From: Vanilla planifolia
Taxonomy: Eukaryota > Streptophyta > Magnoliopsida > Asparagales > Orchidaceae
Length of the DNA: 64,000 nt
Reading direction: 5' to 3'
Assembly: GCA_023846275.1 (NCBI GenBank)
Contig: JAIUJO010000226.1
Span: 830,730 to 894,729 of the forward strand
Both the position numbers and the translations under genes were made by a program. Under the pieces are notes generated by a model, which worked only from the letters and a program-made list of their open reading frames with translations, had not been told where the DNA came from and ran no database searches. Shown here piece after piece: positions 13,801 to 28,000 of this stretch (position 1 is the first letter of the stretch; every line of letters starts with the position of its first letter).

Positions 13801-14202
13801 ATTTACTTAATAGTAAAATAATTACTCGTTATCCCTTATACTTATATACTTTGGTAATTTAAGGAAATTCTAAATAACATTATATTAAGTTGAAACTAAT
13901 ATCATTGGACTATTCCCTTATAAGTTTTGCTCAATTAAATAATTATTTTTATATTTTGAAATATATACTTTCTAATGTTAAGAATAGTTTACAAATAGTT
14001 TTAATTCATTGCTTATTTAATAATCAATTATTTTATACTTGATCTCCTTATTATCTAAGAATTATTTTACTTTTGTCACATCATTTATTTTATTTTACAT
14101 TAAATAAAATCATGGATCACAATAACATGGAGTTCATTTGGTTAGATAACGCTACTTCAATTTGTCTCATCACATCTTTAATTTATATATACTTTAAATT
14201 AA

Positions 14203-14219
14203 AATAATAATTTATTATT
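14203..14219. repeat. AT dyad of the satellite unit, example
   Basis: A perfect inverted repeat with 8-bp arms around one base: aataataa, t, ttattatt. The same dyad occurs at 16633-16649 and, less perfect, in most units of both orientations just before the tttatgc box. It is a conserved part of the unit and could form a cruciform or small hairpin. Any function is unproven. Confidence 0.6.
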
Positions 14220-17200
14220 ATTTATGCTAACTTCCTTTGTTAATTGTCACTAATATTAATTTGAATTTTATTAAGAAAAACAAAAGTTTTTTACTCAACA
14301 AAAAAGAGCACTACCAAATTAGATATTAAATTTTATAATTTAAAATATTTTTTTTCTAAAGTTTGGACATATTTTGGTGGGTATTTGATTCATACCTGAT
14401 TTTATATTAGTGATCTCTTTATAATTTTGAAATGCAATTGCCTCATAAATTTTATCATAGTTCCAAAATTATTTTTATTTTAGTTGTGTTACATCTCTCC
14501 AATTTGTATATATTATATTTCCTAAGCTAATATAATTTCTACATTAATATATATTTCACTAACTTAAAAATAAAATTTTATTATTCTTTTTGAATGTTTA
14601 CTTTTGTATAATGTACTAATTCCTTAAAAGTTAGATCAAGATAAAATAAATGTCATTGAACTTGTTTTGAAGAGCTCTAACTAAATATTCATTTCCATAT
14701 TTCTGAACATGTTTTCTACGATTTGTGTCTTTTGCAAGATATTTCAAATTATACAATTTCTTAAATTTGTTTCACATAATTTTTATCATTTCTTTAATTT
14801 TTTTCCCTCTATGTCTTTTATATTTCTTTTATTTGGAATAACATATTTCTTCAATTTATCATATTTTATCATTATTATATATTTAATAAATATTAAAATA
14901 ATATTTTTTTATTATTTATGCTTTCTTAGTTTAGAAATGTGTAGTTATTTGAATTGAGATCAAATAAAGGTGAAAAAGTGGTTGGTGGACTTTGCTTAAT
15001 TAGCTTTACCTAAGTATAGATTTATTTTTATATATTTTTATAATTTATTTTCTTTGGATTCAGCATGCATTAGTAAATACATTGATTTATACCTAATTTG
15101 ATTATCGAATGTTACACTTCATCTTGTTAGTATTTTGGAATGAAACGTTTTTAAATAATTTATCTAATATTTTAAAAAGTTTTGAATTGTTTTCATTATA
15201 TTACAATGCAACTTAAAATCTCCTCTCATTTCATTATTATACTATTTTTATTTAGTTTTATTATATTCAATGAATTATTTTATTTTAACTTTAGCATATT
15301 TTTGTTTAATATTAAATAATAATATACTATTTTTTATGGATATTTATTTTTATATTTCAAAGAAATTTCAAATGAAGTCTAATTGGGAAGAAATGAATGT
15401 TTTTATACACCTCTTAAGCAGCTTTGTCTTTTTGAATACTTGTTTTATATTTTGGAGCATTTTTTTTCTATATAGTTGGTCTCATTTGTTTAAATTTATT
15501 TCTTTCATTAGATTATATTATTTTGTTGCAATATTTTTGCATTTTAGTTTTAACATAGACTTGTTTAAAACTAAAGTAGCAATTTATTATTATTTATGCT
15601 ATTTTTTTGGAAACTTATATTTATTTCAAAGCTGACTTGATAGAGGCAAAAAATATTATTAGACTTGCCTAAATTAGCTTTATTTAATAAAATATTTATT
15701 TTAATGTTTCTAGATATTTATTTTCTATGAATTTTGCATCCTTTATTTCATGTGATTTTTACATTGGTTTCAATTGGATACATTACATTGATTCAACTTA
15801 TATTATTTCATGTCTATCATATATTTATTTATGTTAAAATAGTATTTCATTATTATTAATGCTTACTTATTTTGGAAATTCATGGTAATTCACAAAGACC
15901 TTCTATGAAGAAGAACTAAATATCATTGAACACTTTGGGACAAGTGTTATCTAATTAAATAGTAATTTTTATATTTTTAAATTTTTTTAGTTTCTAGACT
16001 TTTATTATATTTCATGAATCATTTTGATTCGTGTTTTATTTAACGATTAAGAATAACACACTTGATTTCTTCTACATATTAGAGTGTAACATTCTTACTA
16101 ACCTTATCTCATTCCATTAAATTTTTCATTTTCAATTGGATATATTACAATGTAAATTTAAATCTGCAATTATGTGACCTTTTCATAATTTTGATTTAGT
16201 TGCATTACATTACTTTAACTTATCTAACTCAGTATTATTACATATTTTTTCTTGCATATTTTTTAATTTATAGTAGTTCTGAATCAGGTCCAATCAAGAA
16301 GAGGCAAATAACATTGGATTATTCTCATTGAGCTCTATATATGAAAATATTCACCACCATATTTTCAAAAATTTTACTTTAAGAATTTTGGGCAACTTTA
16401 ACTAGAAATATTAATTGATATCTAATTTGATGATTGAGGACAACACTCAATCTTCTTAACATCCTATAATATGCCTTTCTTGTACAATTTATCTGATAAT
16501 ATTAAACTTGTTTAATACACTATGAAACTCGAAATCTTTTTTTGTGTGACATTTTCATCATGATAATTTGGTTATGTTATATTTCTTCAATTTATATAAT
16601 TCAAGTTAAATATACTATCTCTTAATATAAAGATAATAATTTATTATTATTTATCTTTTCTTTGGTAATTAGAATGAATTCCAAAGGAGGTCTAGTAAAG
16701 ATAAAATAATCATCACTACCATTGTCTAGACGAGCTCTATCTAATTAACAAATCTATCTTAAATTGCACATTTCTTATGCAATTTATCTCATTTTTTCAA
16801 AATTGTATTTTTGATTTGCATATGTTACATTGTAAAAACAAGTTTTCTCATAGGTGACTTTCATAAGACTTTGATTTGGTTATATAATTTTTTTATCAAT
16901 TTATAAAATTTCAACATTAATACATATTTATTAAATTTAAAAGTAATAATTTATTCATTTTTATGATTATTTATTTTTGTATTTCATAGTAACTCAAACC
17001 AAGGTCTCATTAAGGTGAAACAAAGCTCATTTTACTACTCTTGAGAAGCACGATCTAATTAACTACTTATTTCTACATTTTTACATATTAATTCTTTGCT
17101 ATTTTGGCTTAATTATTAAAAGGATTTTTTATGTAAACAAAATTTGATGATCGATAATTTTATACTTGGTCTCCTTTTTTATTTTGTAGGACATTTTTTT

Positions 17201-18290
17201 GGTAGAATTTAACTCAATTTTCTATGTTTTTTCTTTGATTTAATTAAATTACTATGTAACTTTAAATCTCCACTCATGAAAAACTTGCATCGCTTAGCTT
17301 GGGTAAAATGTGGTGAAAAATATTTTATTAAATTTGCCTTAATGAGCTCTATAAAATTAATTATTCATTTTTATATTTTAAATTTTTTTTAATTTCATAG
17401 GGTTTCGACATATTTCAGGAGAGATTTTGATTTTTAATTAATTTGATAATCAAGATATTATACTTAATCTACTAAACATCTTGGAATTGAACTTTCCTAC
17501 ACAATTCACCTCATTCCTATATTTTTCTTTGCATAGAATTCATTATAGTACTATTTAATTTGAAAACTACTCTTACCTTAGGATTATAGTGTTTTTATTT
17601 ATTTTACTGAACTTTTTTAATTCGTCTCATTTTTGTTTAATGATATTTTTATTGAACATTAAGATAGTAATGAATCTTTTTTATTTTTATTAACTTTGGT
17701 CTTTCATAGTAATTCTATACTAGATCTAACCAAGAAGCAACAAAGGTTAATAACTTGTCCTGATGAGTTTTACCAGCTTAAAAACAAATTTTTTTGGGAT
17801 GTTTAGCCACACATTTTTTTCTATACCATACTTAATAATCAAGGATGTTAAATCAATGTTTTTAGTACTATAAAATTCAATGTTTTGTTTTAATAAGTCC
17901 TATTTCTTATAAGTTTTTTAATTTATCTTATTTCAACATTAATATATACATACTTAAGATTAAGACAATAATTTATTATTATTTATTGTTCATTCATTTT
18001 GGTAATTTGTAGTAATTTCGAAAAGGGTTTGATAAAGAGGAGAAATAAAGGTCATTAGAGTCATCTCAATGAGTTGAATATAATTAATCATTAATTTTTA
18101 TTTCTCAAAATATTTTATTTTTTTATTATTTTACCATAATGTATGAATAATTTAAATTCATTTTTTATTTGATAATACAAGATGAAAACTTTATATCCTT
18201 AGTATCTTCAAATACAACTTTCATTTAAAATTTTTCTCCATTTTTTAAGTGTTTTGCTCTATCCAATTTCATGATTAAGGACGTTACACG

Positions 18291-21200
18291 GGATGTTTTG
18301 CTTATCTCTAAATGTAAATAAGATAAATAAGAGTAATTTAATATATCAAAATACAAGTAATGTTAAGGTCATAGGGAATAAGGATTAGAGTAATATAATA
18401 ATATAAAAAATAATACAAAAAACCTAAAAACAAAATGATAAAAATATACAAATGATATTTAGTTTGATAGAGTTTCCTAAGAAAAGTTGAACAATTTTTG
18501 TTTTTTATTTTATTGGAAATTTTTTGGAATTACTATAAATTACAAAAGAAACAAATGCATAAATAATGATAAATTATTATTCAAATATCAAGTAAACATA
18601 TATTAATATTGTAATTATGTAAATTGGAGCAATGAAATACAAAAAATTCAAAATAATGTTGCAGTGACACAAGAAGAAATTTTTTGTTTCTTAGTAATTT
18701 ATGGAATCAAAGCTAAAAGTGTGTGGAAATGAGATGAATTGTATGATGACATAGTATTCCAAGAAATTAAAGGGATTTGGTGTAACATCTTTGGTCATTA
18801 AATCAAGTATGAATTGAATAAACCTATAAAGCATACCAAAACAAAAAATGATATCATTATAAAAAAGGTAAAAATGAATATTTAATTACAAGGTTGTATT
18901 TTAGCAACTCTAATGGCATTTTTAATCTTAAATGAATATCATTTAGAATTACAATGAATTGTTAAAAAATAAATGTTGATAAAATATTTTCATATTACTT
19001 AAATTTTCAAGAATATTAAAAAGACATGTATTGAAGAAATAGAATATAACCAAATCAAAGAAATATAAAGGTCACACCATATGAGAATTAGAGTTCCATA
19101 TTAATATAATAAAAAACAATAATTTTCAAAATAAAGATAAATTGTATGAAAAACGTGCAATCCAATGTACCAAGGTGGTCGAGTTTAGCATTATTGATTG
19201 TTGACTATGTTACAATCAAGAAGTGTAATAAAGCAAGAAAAAACTTTAAAAAGTAAAATTTTTAATAGTATAGAAATGAATATTTAATACAATAGAGGTC
19301 GTCGAGACAAGTCCAATGGTATTTGTCTCAACTGTCTCACACTTCTTCAAAAATTACATAAAATTATCAAAATAAATAAACATAAGTAATATCAAATTAT
19401 TATTTCAATACTAAAAAAATATATATTGAAAAGATAATATGATAACTTCAAAGCAATCTATTATAACAAGAATAAAAATAATATAAAGCTCACATGAGTG
19501 GAGATTTAGACTTACATAGTATTATGGTCAATAAAATGCAAAATATTTGAATAAATGAGATTAATTATATAATAATGTTACATTCTAAGATATTGAGGTA
19601 ATCAAGTGCAACATCTTTTACCACCAAATCATGTAAAAATAAAAATTCCTCAAAAAGAATATCAAGTACTTAAAAAATAAAATATCTAAAAATAATTAAA
19701 ATGAATATTGAATTACATCAAGCTCATTGAAATGTGTGTAACAATCCCTATTCCACCTTAATAAGATCTCTACTTGAAAACATCAAATTATTAAGGTAAA
19801 TAAACATAAAAATTAATTATTTTAATATTAATTAAATATAAAAAAAATTGTCCAAGAAAAATTGAACTAGTGTAATATAATCAAGTCAAAAAGATATAAG
19901 GGTGACATGAGTAGATAATTTTTATTTAATTGTAATATTACCAAATTAATAAAAAATATTTGAAGAATTGAGTTAGCTTATACAGGACAAGTGCATTCCA
20001 AAATACAAAAGAAACAAAGTGTAACATCTGTAATCTTGAATTGACCTGAAAATTAAAAAAATTGTGAACCATTCAAAAACATTCAAAATTAAAACAATTA
20101 AAATTATAAATTTTTTTGAATTAATAGAGTGTTTCTACACGAGATCAACTATGATTACTTCTTTTTGAATACACCACATTTGGAATTACTATGAATTATA
20201 AAATTAAATAAATGTAAATAATAAAAAATTATTATTTTAATAATAATTGCTGACATATTAAAGTGAAAATTGTAGTAACTTGAGGTAATATAATAAATAA
20301 ATATTTACTAGACATGAAGGTACACCATATAAGAATAAAAGTTTCATGTTAATATATAAAAATCAACATGAAAAGTTCAAAGAAATTTCATTAATTGAAT
20401 GTGTAAGTTGCACTCCAAGATGCCAAAGAGATCTATTATAACAACCTTGATCATCAAATTAAATATATAAAATAGGACAAAATAATATAATTTTTTTAAA
20501 AACATAGAAATAAATATTTATTGAGATAGAGCTAATCAAGATAAGTATAACAACATTTATTCATTCCAATGAAAGCTCATTTGTAATTATTGTAAATTAG
20601 AAATATAAATAAGCAAAAATAATAATTAATTATTATATTAATGATAAGAAAACATATACTAAAACTAAAATTAGATAACTTTTGCAATCAAATATTCCAA
20701 AAAAATTGATGAAGAGATGACATAGAAGGAGATTATGAGTTATATAGCGATATAACTAAATTAGGCAAAATACGGAGTGAAATAGATAAATTGTCTAGAA
20801 AAGCTAAACTCCAATATACAATGAGAATTATGTATAACAACCTTAATCACTAAATCACATATGACATAAAATTTCTCATAAAGAATTCCAACTATAAAAA
20901 ATAAAATATCTAAGAATATAGAAATTAATTTATAATTAGATTGAATTCATCTAAGAAGATTAGCAACATTTGTTTCATCTCTATTAATCCATGTTTACAA
21001 TAACTATGAATTAGGAAAATAAATTATAATAAATAATCATAAATTATTATTTTTATTCAAAGTAAATATATGTTAAAGCTAATATAAAATAATTTGAAGT
21101 AATATAATATAATAATAAAGGCAATATGAAGGTCACATTAGTGGATATTTGGAGTTGCAAAGTAATTAGCCAAATCAAAGTGAAGATATGAATTAATGAG

Positions 21201-24200
21201 AATAGTTGTGTGGAAAAGTTCCATCAAAAGATATTGAGGACATTGAGTATAACATTCTTGATCATGAAATCAGGAATGAGTTAATACCAACTAAAACATG
21301 CCAAAATCTTAGAAATTAATATAATGAAAAATTTTTAAAATGCGTATTTAAATTGTTTGAAAACATTGAGTTTAACGCAATGACATTTACTTTATCGATA
21401 TCAGAACATGTTTGAAATTAGATGGAATAACTATAGTAAGCATAAATAACAATAAATTATTATATAAGTTTTTAAAAAATATATACAAAAACTAAAAATT
21501 AAATAAACTAATACAATATACATTAATTGAATCAAAGTCATGAAAAGGTGACATGAGAATAGAATTAGAGTTTCATAGTATTATAAGAAAATTAAAGAAA
21601 AAACTTCTAAGAAATGATTTAAATTATTTAAGAAAGTTACACTATAATACACAAACGAGCCTGGGCATAGCACTCTTTATCATCAAATAAGAAATAGATA
21701 AAAATATCTCCTAAAGCCTACTAAAGCTCTAGAAAATCAAAACTTTTAAAATATTAAATTCCATATAACTCATTAAGATGACACCGACTATGATTATTCA
21801 ATGTCAATGAGACTTCTTTTATTGAATTACCAAATTAAAAAGCATAAATAATATTGAATAGTTATTCAGATATAAAATAAATACATAATGAGTCTAAAAT
21901 AAGCTAAATTCAGCAATTCTAATACGACCATACTAAAGAGATATAGATAAAAATAGGAGAGTTATAGTTTTATAGTAATATAATCAAATCAAAAAAAAAT
22001 TTGAACAAATGTAATAAATTGACGGGAAAGTTAAATTGCATGATATCAGGAAGATTGATATTAACATACTTTATCATCAAATTATGTAAGAATCAAATTT
22101 TCTCATAAAACATGAAAAATGTACAAAAAATTTAATATTTCAAAATATATAAATGAATAGTTAATATGATAGAGCTCATTTGGATTAGTCTGATGATACC
22201 TTTTTTTGTCTCGTTTAGATCTCGTTTTTGCATGACTATACATTACAAAAATAATGCGTTTAAAAAATAAAAATTACTGTTTTAAATGAAACACTAGAAA
22301 AGGATTGAGTTACATAGTATTATAAAGAAAACAAAGCTAAAATAATGAAGAAAATGAGATAAATTATATGAGAAAATTGAATTCCAAAATGCTAAAAAAA
22401 ACTAACTTTTTGTATCCTCAATCATCGCATCAAGCATCAATTGAAAGCTCGCATAGCGCACACCAAAGCAAAAGAATACATCATATTCCAAATTGAATAA
22501 TTAATTTTATGAAGATTATTAAGACAAGTCTAATAATGTATATTTCGTCTCAATAAATCATCAATTAGAATTACTATAAAATAAAATATAAAGTTGAGAT
22601 AATTAAAAATAAATTATCATCTTAATATTATGTAAATATATATTAAAGTAGATAAGAGATAAAATTAAAAAAAAATATAATATAATCGAATCAAAGTGAT
22701 TTAAAGAGCATAGTACAGGAGAATTATAGTTTTGTAGTATTATAATTTTGGTAAAGTAAAATATTTAAAGAAATGAGATAAAGTACATGAAAAGATCCAT
22801 TATTAGGTAATAAACAGATCAAGTGTAAAATCCTTGATCATCAAAAATGATAAAAATCGAAATATTTCATAAAACATGTAATGTTATGCAAAATAAAGTA
22901 TCTAAAAGTTTGAAATTGAATATTTAATTACATAGAACTTGTCAAGAAATTTTTAGTTACATTGTTATATAAACAAATCAATTCAAAAGAATTAAGGAAT
23001 GAGATAAATTTAATTGTTAGGTTGCATTCTAAGTTACTGGAGAGTTCATGTCAAAAAACTGTCATTTTAAAACATTTTTAGAATTTAAGTGCCTTCTAAT
23101 ATTTGTTAAAACCTAAAAAGTAGAATATTTTAAAATATAAAGGATTGAATATTTAATTGAATTTGGCTCATCACGCTAAGAATAATAAGTTTGTTTTTTC
23201 ATGATTGGGCCTTATTTTGAATACTCACAAATTACTGAAGTAAATAAACGTAAATAAAAATAAATGTATCCTAAAATATTAAGTAAATATATATCTAAGC
23301 TAAAATAGCATAAATTAAAGCAATTTCATATGACAAAATAAAGAAAAAATAAGTATAAATTGAGAGGAGATTTATAGTTAAATAGAAATATATGAAAATC
23401 AAATCAATAAATTTGAAGAAATAAAGTAATTATTAAGAGAAAGTTGCATTCCATTTATAAAAAGGAGCTCAATTATGACATTATCAATCATCAATCCAAG
23501 TACCAATCAAAACATCTAGTAAATCATCCTAAAAAATTTTAAAATGAATATTAAATTAAATGTAGCTTCTTAAATCCAATGACATTTCTTTTGTCTCAAT
23601 AAAAACTCATTTTGAATTACAACTAATTACTAAATTAAATGAGCCTAAATACTAATAAATTAGTATTTAAACAATAAGTAAATATATATTAAAACTAAAT
23701 TGAGAAAAATTTAATTAATGCCATATAATAAAAATCTAATACATGGAATAGTCACATGAGAGGAGATTTACGATTATATTTTAGTATTTCAAAATCAAAG
23801 AGATATATTTTAAGAAATGAGAAAATGTCAAGGAAAGATGGATTCCAAGATACTAAGAAGATCAAGGCTTCCATCATCATTGGTTAAATCTTTTTTAAAT
23901 CAAAACACCTTATAACATGTGCCAAAATCATAGAACAAAAAATATTTAAGAATATGAAAATAAATATTTAAAAGGATAGAGCTCAATGAGACGTGATCAT
24001 TGATATTTGTTTCATCTCGCTTGGACCAAATTTCCAATTTTTATAAAGTACAAAAGTAAACATGAATTAACAATAAAACATTATTATTTTAGTTTTACAT
24101 AAATTTATATTAAAGCTAAAAATGAGAAATATTGAAGCAACATTATGTTACCAAAACAAATCGATGTAAATACCAAATGATAAGAGATCTAGAGTTTCAT

Positions 24201-25040
24201 TGAAATACAAAAAAATAAAAGGCCTAACTATGAAAAATCAAATAAATTACACGAGACAAATGCATTCTGAGATACTAAGGTAATCGAGATTAAATATGAA
24301 AAATTGAAATAAAATAATATAACCAAGTCAATGCAAAAGATTTACTAAAGTGAGAAAAGGTACTTTAGAGTTGTAGCCCGATATACCAAGGAAATCAAGT
24401 TTAACATCTTTATTTCTTAATTCAAATACAAATTAAAAGCACTCATGGAACACAACAAAACTTTATAAAATAAAATATGTAAAAATAATGTAAAAGTTAA
24501 CCTTCAATCAGACCACATTTCAAATGAGCTGAAATTAACAAATTAGATAATAATAATAAATAAAATATTGCTATAATACCAAGTGAGTATATATTAAATG
24601 TAAAATGGGATAAATTTTTGTATTGTAATATAACAAAATGAAAGCGATTTAAATGTCTAATTTGAGTGGAATTGGTGTTGCATAGTAATACAACCAAAGA
24701 AAAGTGAAAAGTTTAAAGAACATAAATAAGTACAAATTATAATAAATGATTACTTTAACATTCAGTTAATTCATATTGAGCTTAAAAAAGGATATCGTGA
24801 AGATATTTAAAATAGCTTAATCAAAGTGATGTAATTGTAAATAATAATAAATTTATATTTTAATATTGTACATTCATATAACCGAAGCAAATTGATGTAA
24901 TGGTCACAATAAAGAAAAATTATTATTTCATTATAATATATCTAAATCAAAGCAAAAAACTTTAAACCAATGAGAACAATTGTACTAAAAGTTGGTAGTC
25001 CAATATACTAAGAAGATCATGTAAAGCTTACTAAATCATT
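18291..25040 (-). repeat. Satellite, inverted block D
   Basis: About 16 units in the A-rich orientation. The reverse-strand equivalent of the gagctc landmark is at about 18469, 18890, 19294, 19720, 20126, 20528 and 20943, giving steps of 402-426 bp, and it continues at similar spacing to about 24500. Other landmarks are gaattactatgaatta, aaatgagataaattg and gcattccaagatactaag. The left junction (18250-18315) is scrambled. The right junction near 25040 is a clean change from aatcattaaatattgtat to a forward ttaagacaaaataaacatt. No gene is seen. Confidence 0.85.
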
Positions 25041-28000
25041 AAATATTGTATAATTAAGACAAAATAAACATTATTAAGTCATTTCAAAGAGCTCCATTAA
25101 TTTAAATACTTAATTTTATATATTAAATATTTTATTTTCAAAAATTATGCAAATACTTTACAAAGAATTTTGTTTCAAATCTTATTTAATAATTTAAGAT
25201 GTTATAGTTGATCTCCACATTATATTATTATGCAAATTTTCAATGTAGTTTATCTTATTTTTTAAGATTTTTTACTTTTATTTGCTTATGCTTCAAAGAG
25301 ACTCTAATTCTCTACTTATGAGACCTTCATAAAATTTTTATTTGGTTATGTTAAAATGCCCCAATTTTTCCTACTTCAATTATAATATATATTTTCAAAA
25401 AATTAAAATAATAAGTTATATTATTTGGTCTTATTTACTTTTTTAATTTTCATTAATTTCAAACAATGTCCAATGAAGATGACCTTGATCTAACAAAATA
25501 TTCACTTTTTACAATTTCTCATATTTCATTTCCTAGGTTTTTGCATAGTTTACTAGATATTTCTAATTGTATCCTATTTGATGATCAAGAATGTTACACA
25601 AAGACTCTTTAGTATCTTAGCGTGCAACTTTTTAGAACAATGTCTCATTTCTTTAAATGTTTCTCTTCGGTTTGGTTTTATTAATATCTCACACTAAGTC
25701 TCCTCTCAACCCACCTTTTGCATCACTTTGATTTGATTGTAAAATTTTTCTTCATTTTATATAATTTCTACTTTAGTATATATTTAATTAATGTTAAATT
25801 AGTTTCTTAATTATATTTATCTTTATTTACAAAGGTAATACAAAAAAAGCTTAAATAAGGTATTATCATCACAAAAAAACATTGTTAGACTCAACTTGAT
25901 GAGTTCATTGTAATTAAATAATCATTTTTATATTTTTAAATTTTTTATTTTTTTTTCTAATGTATTAATATGTTTTATGAGATTTGATTCATGCTTGAAT
26001 TAATGATTGATGTTGTTATACTTGATCTCGTTTGTATTTTTCAATGAAACTTTAGCCACAAAATTTATCCTATTTTAAATCTTTTATTATGATTTAGTTA
26101 TATCACAATAAAACTCTAAATCACTTCTTTTAATTTATCTCATTTTAGTATTATTATAATTTTTCTTAATAGTAAAATAATTATTTCTTATCATTTAAGA
26201 TCATTTAATTATGTAATTCATAGGAATTCTAAATTAGGTTCGATGAAGATGAGAAAAATATATTTTGACTTCTGTCAACAAACTCTATTCAATTAAATAT
26301 TTATTTTTATGTTTTTAGATATTTCATTTTCTTATTGCTTGGCACATTTTATGCTAAATAACTTCAGTATCTTAGAATGCAACTATCTTATATACTATGT
26401 ATCTCAATTCTTGAAAAATATTTGCTATGATTTTATACATTATAATGAAACCCTAATTATCCTGTTGAGTGACCTCAATATTGCTTTTAATTAGATATAT
26501 TGCATTGCTTCAATTATCACATTTCATTTTTATTTATGCTTATATATTTTGGAAATTCATTGTAATTATAAATGCCATTTGGTCATAACAAAATAAAAAA
26601 CATTATAGTCATCTCAATGAGCACTATACAATTTATTATTAATTTTTTAATTCCTAATTATTTTATGCTTTTATTTTTTTTGCAAGCATTATATGATAAT
26701 GTGATTTATTAATTATTTAATGATCAAAGATGTTACGCTCTATCTTCTAAGAATCTCAGCATTATTTTTTTGTTATTCAATGTAATTCAAATTAAAAATT
26801 TATTTTTTAATTTTGAAATATTTTCTTGCAATGTGCAAACTTTAAGAGAAATTTCAATTCCTACAAGAATTATGGATCAACAGAGTTTCACTTAATCTAT
26901 TTAGTATCTTTAAATACTAGTTGCTTATATAATATATGTCAATTCAAATTTGTTTCTTTAATTAAATTATATTACTTTGAAACACTAAATCTCCTATCAT
27001 GTGACCTTAACATTCTCATGATTTTATATATCACTTTGATCAATTTATCTTATTTTAGTTTAATATATAATTCTTCAATATTAAAGAATAATGTATTTAT
27101 TTTTTCGCATATTTAATTTTTTCTATTCATAGTAGTTCTAAATGAGAACCGAGGGAGAAGAAAGAAACGTTGCTGAACTTCCCTTAATGTGCTCAATACT
27201 GTTAAATAATCATTTTTTTATTTTTTTAATGTTTTTCCTATAGTTTTAGCAAGCTTTAAGAGAAATTTCAACTAGTAACAATTTTGATTCTTGACGTTAT
27301 TACCCTGGATCTCCTTAGTATCTTGGAATGTGACTTTTATGAATAATATATCAAATTTTTTAAAATTTTTCGCTTTAATTTGCCTATATTAGTATAAAAC
27401 TCTCACTCACTTCTCCCTTAACATTTACATGGTTTTGATTTGGTAACATTAAATTGTTTAAATCAATCAAATTTTGGCTTTGATGTGTATCTTCTCAATA
27501 TTAAAATAATAATTCGTCTAAACGAAGTTTATCTAATTTAATATTCATTTTAATAATTTTAAATATTTTCTTTTTTTCGGATATTGTTACACACAATATC
27601 CCTAGCAAATCAAAGTATAAATCTCACACAATTTACCTCATTTATTCTAATTTTTCATTTTAATTTTGCTATATTTTTGTGTAACAATAAATATCTCATT
27701 ATGAGACTTTTAAATTGATTTGATTTTGATATATAGTCTTAACTTACTTTAAATTTAATGTATATTTTCTTGCTATAAAAATAAAATTTTATTATTATTT
27801 GTATTTATTTAACTTTTTCATTTTATAGTTATTTAAAAATTTGTCCAACAAGGAGAAACAAAAGTCATTAAACTTATCTTTATTAGCTCTATTCAATTAT
27901 ATATTTATTTAATATGTTTAAAATTTTTGTTATTATTTTTTCTTGGTCTACAAAATTTTCTTAGTCATTTCTTATTTAATGATGGAGTATGTTACAATTG

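Larger units (their letters stand above)
9946..18290 (+). repeat. Satellite, forward block C, eroded part
   Basis: Same satellite and orientation, but with many shortened units. Deletion-like jumps are visible near 9965-10000, 10325-10350, 10690-10730, 12395-12410, 13375-13400, 15425-15480, 16755-16775, 17300-17315 and 17780-17900. At each, the text passes from one landmark of the unit to a later one. Well-kept landmarks between these include gagctctatc near 10665, 12235 and 16735 and the AT dyad at 14203-14219 and 16633-16649. Open frames of up to 121 codons here (15270-15635, for example) are T-rich runs of the repeat with no protein-like composition. Confidence 0.83.

Noticed and set aside
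15270-15635. 121-codon hydrophobic open frame resembling a membrane protein
   Set aside because: It lies wholly in forward satellite. The Phe/Leu/Ile/Tyr-rich composition comes from T-rich DNA and the frame is not kept in other units.
26826-27116. 96-codon open frame as a possible small gene
   Set aside because: Spans satellite landmark boxes in forward orientation, has no recognisable protein signature, and no equivalent frame is kept in neighbouring units.
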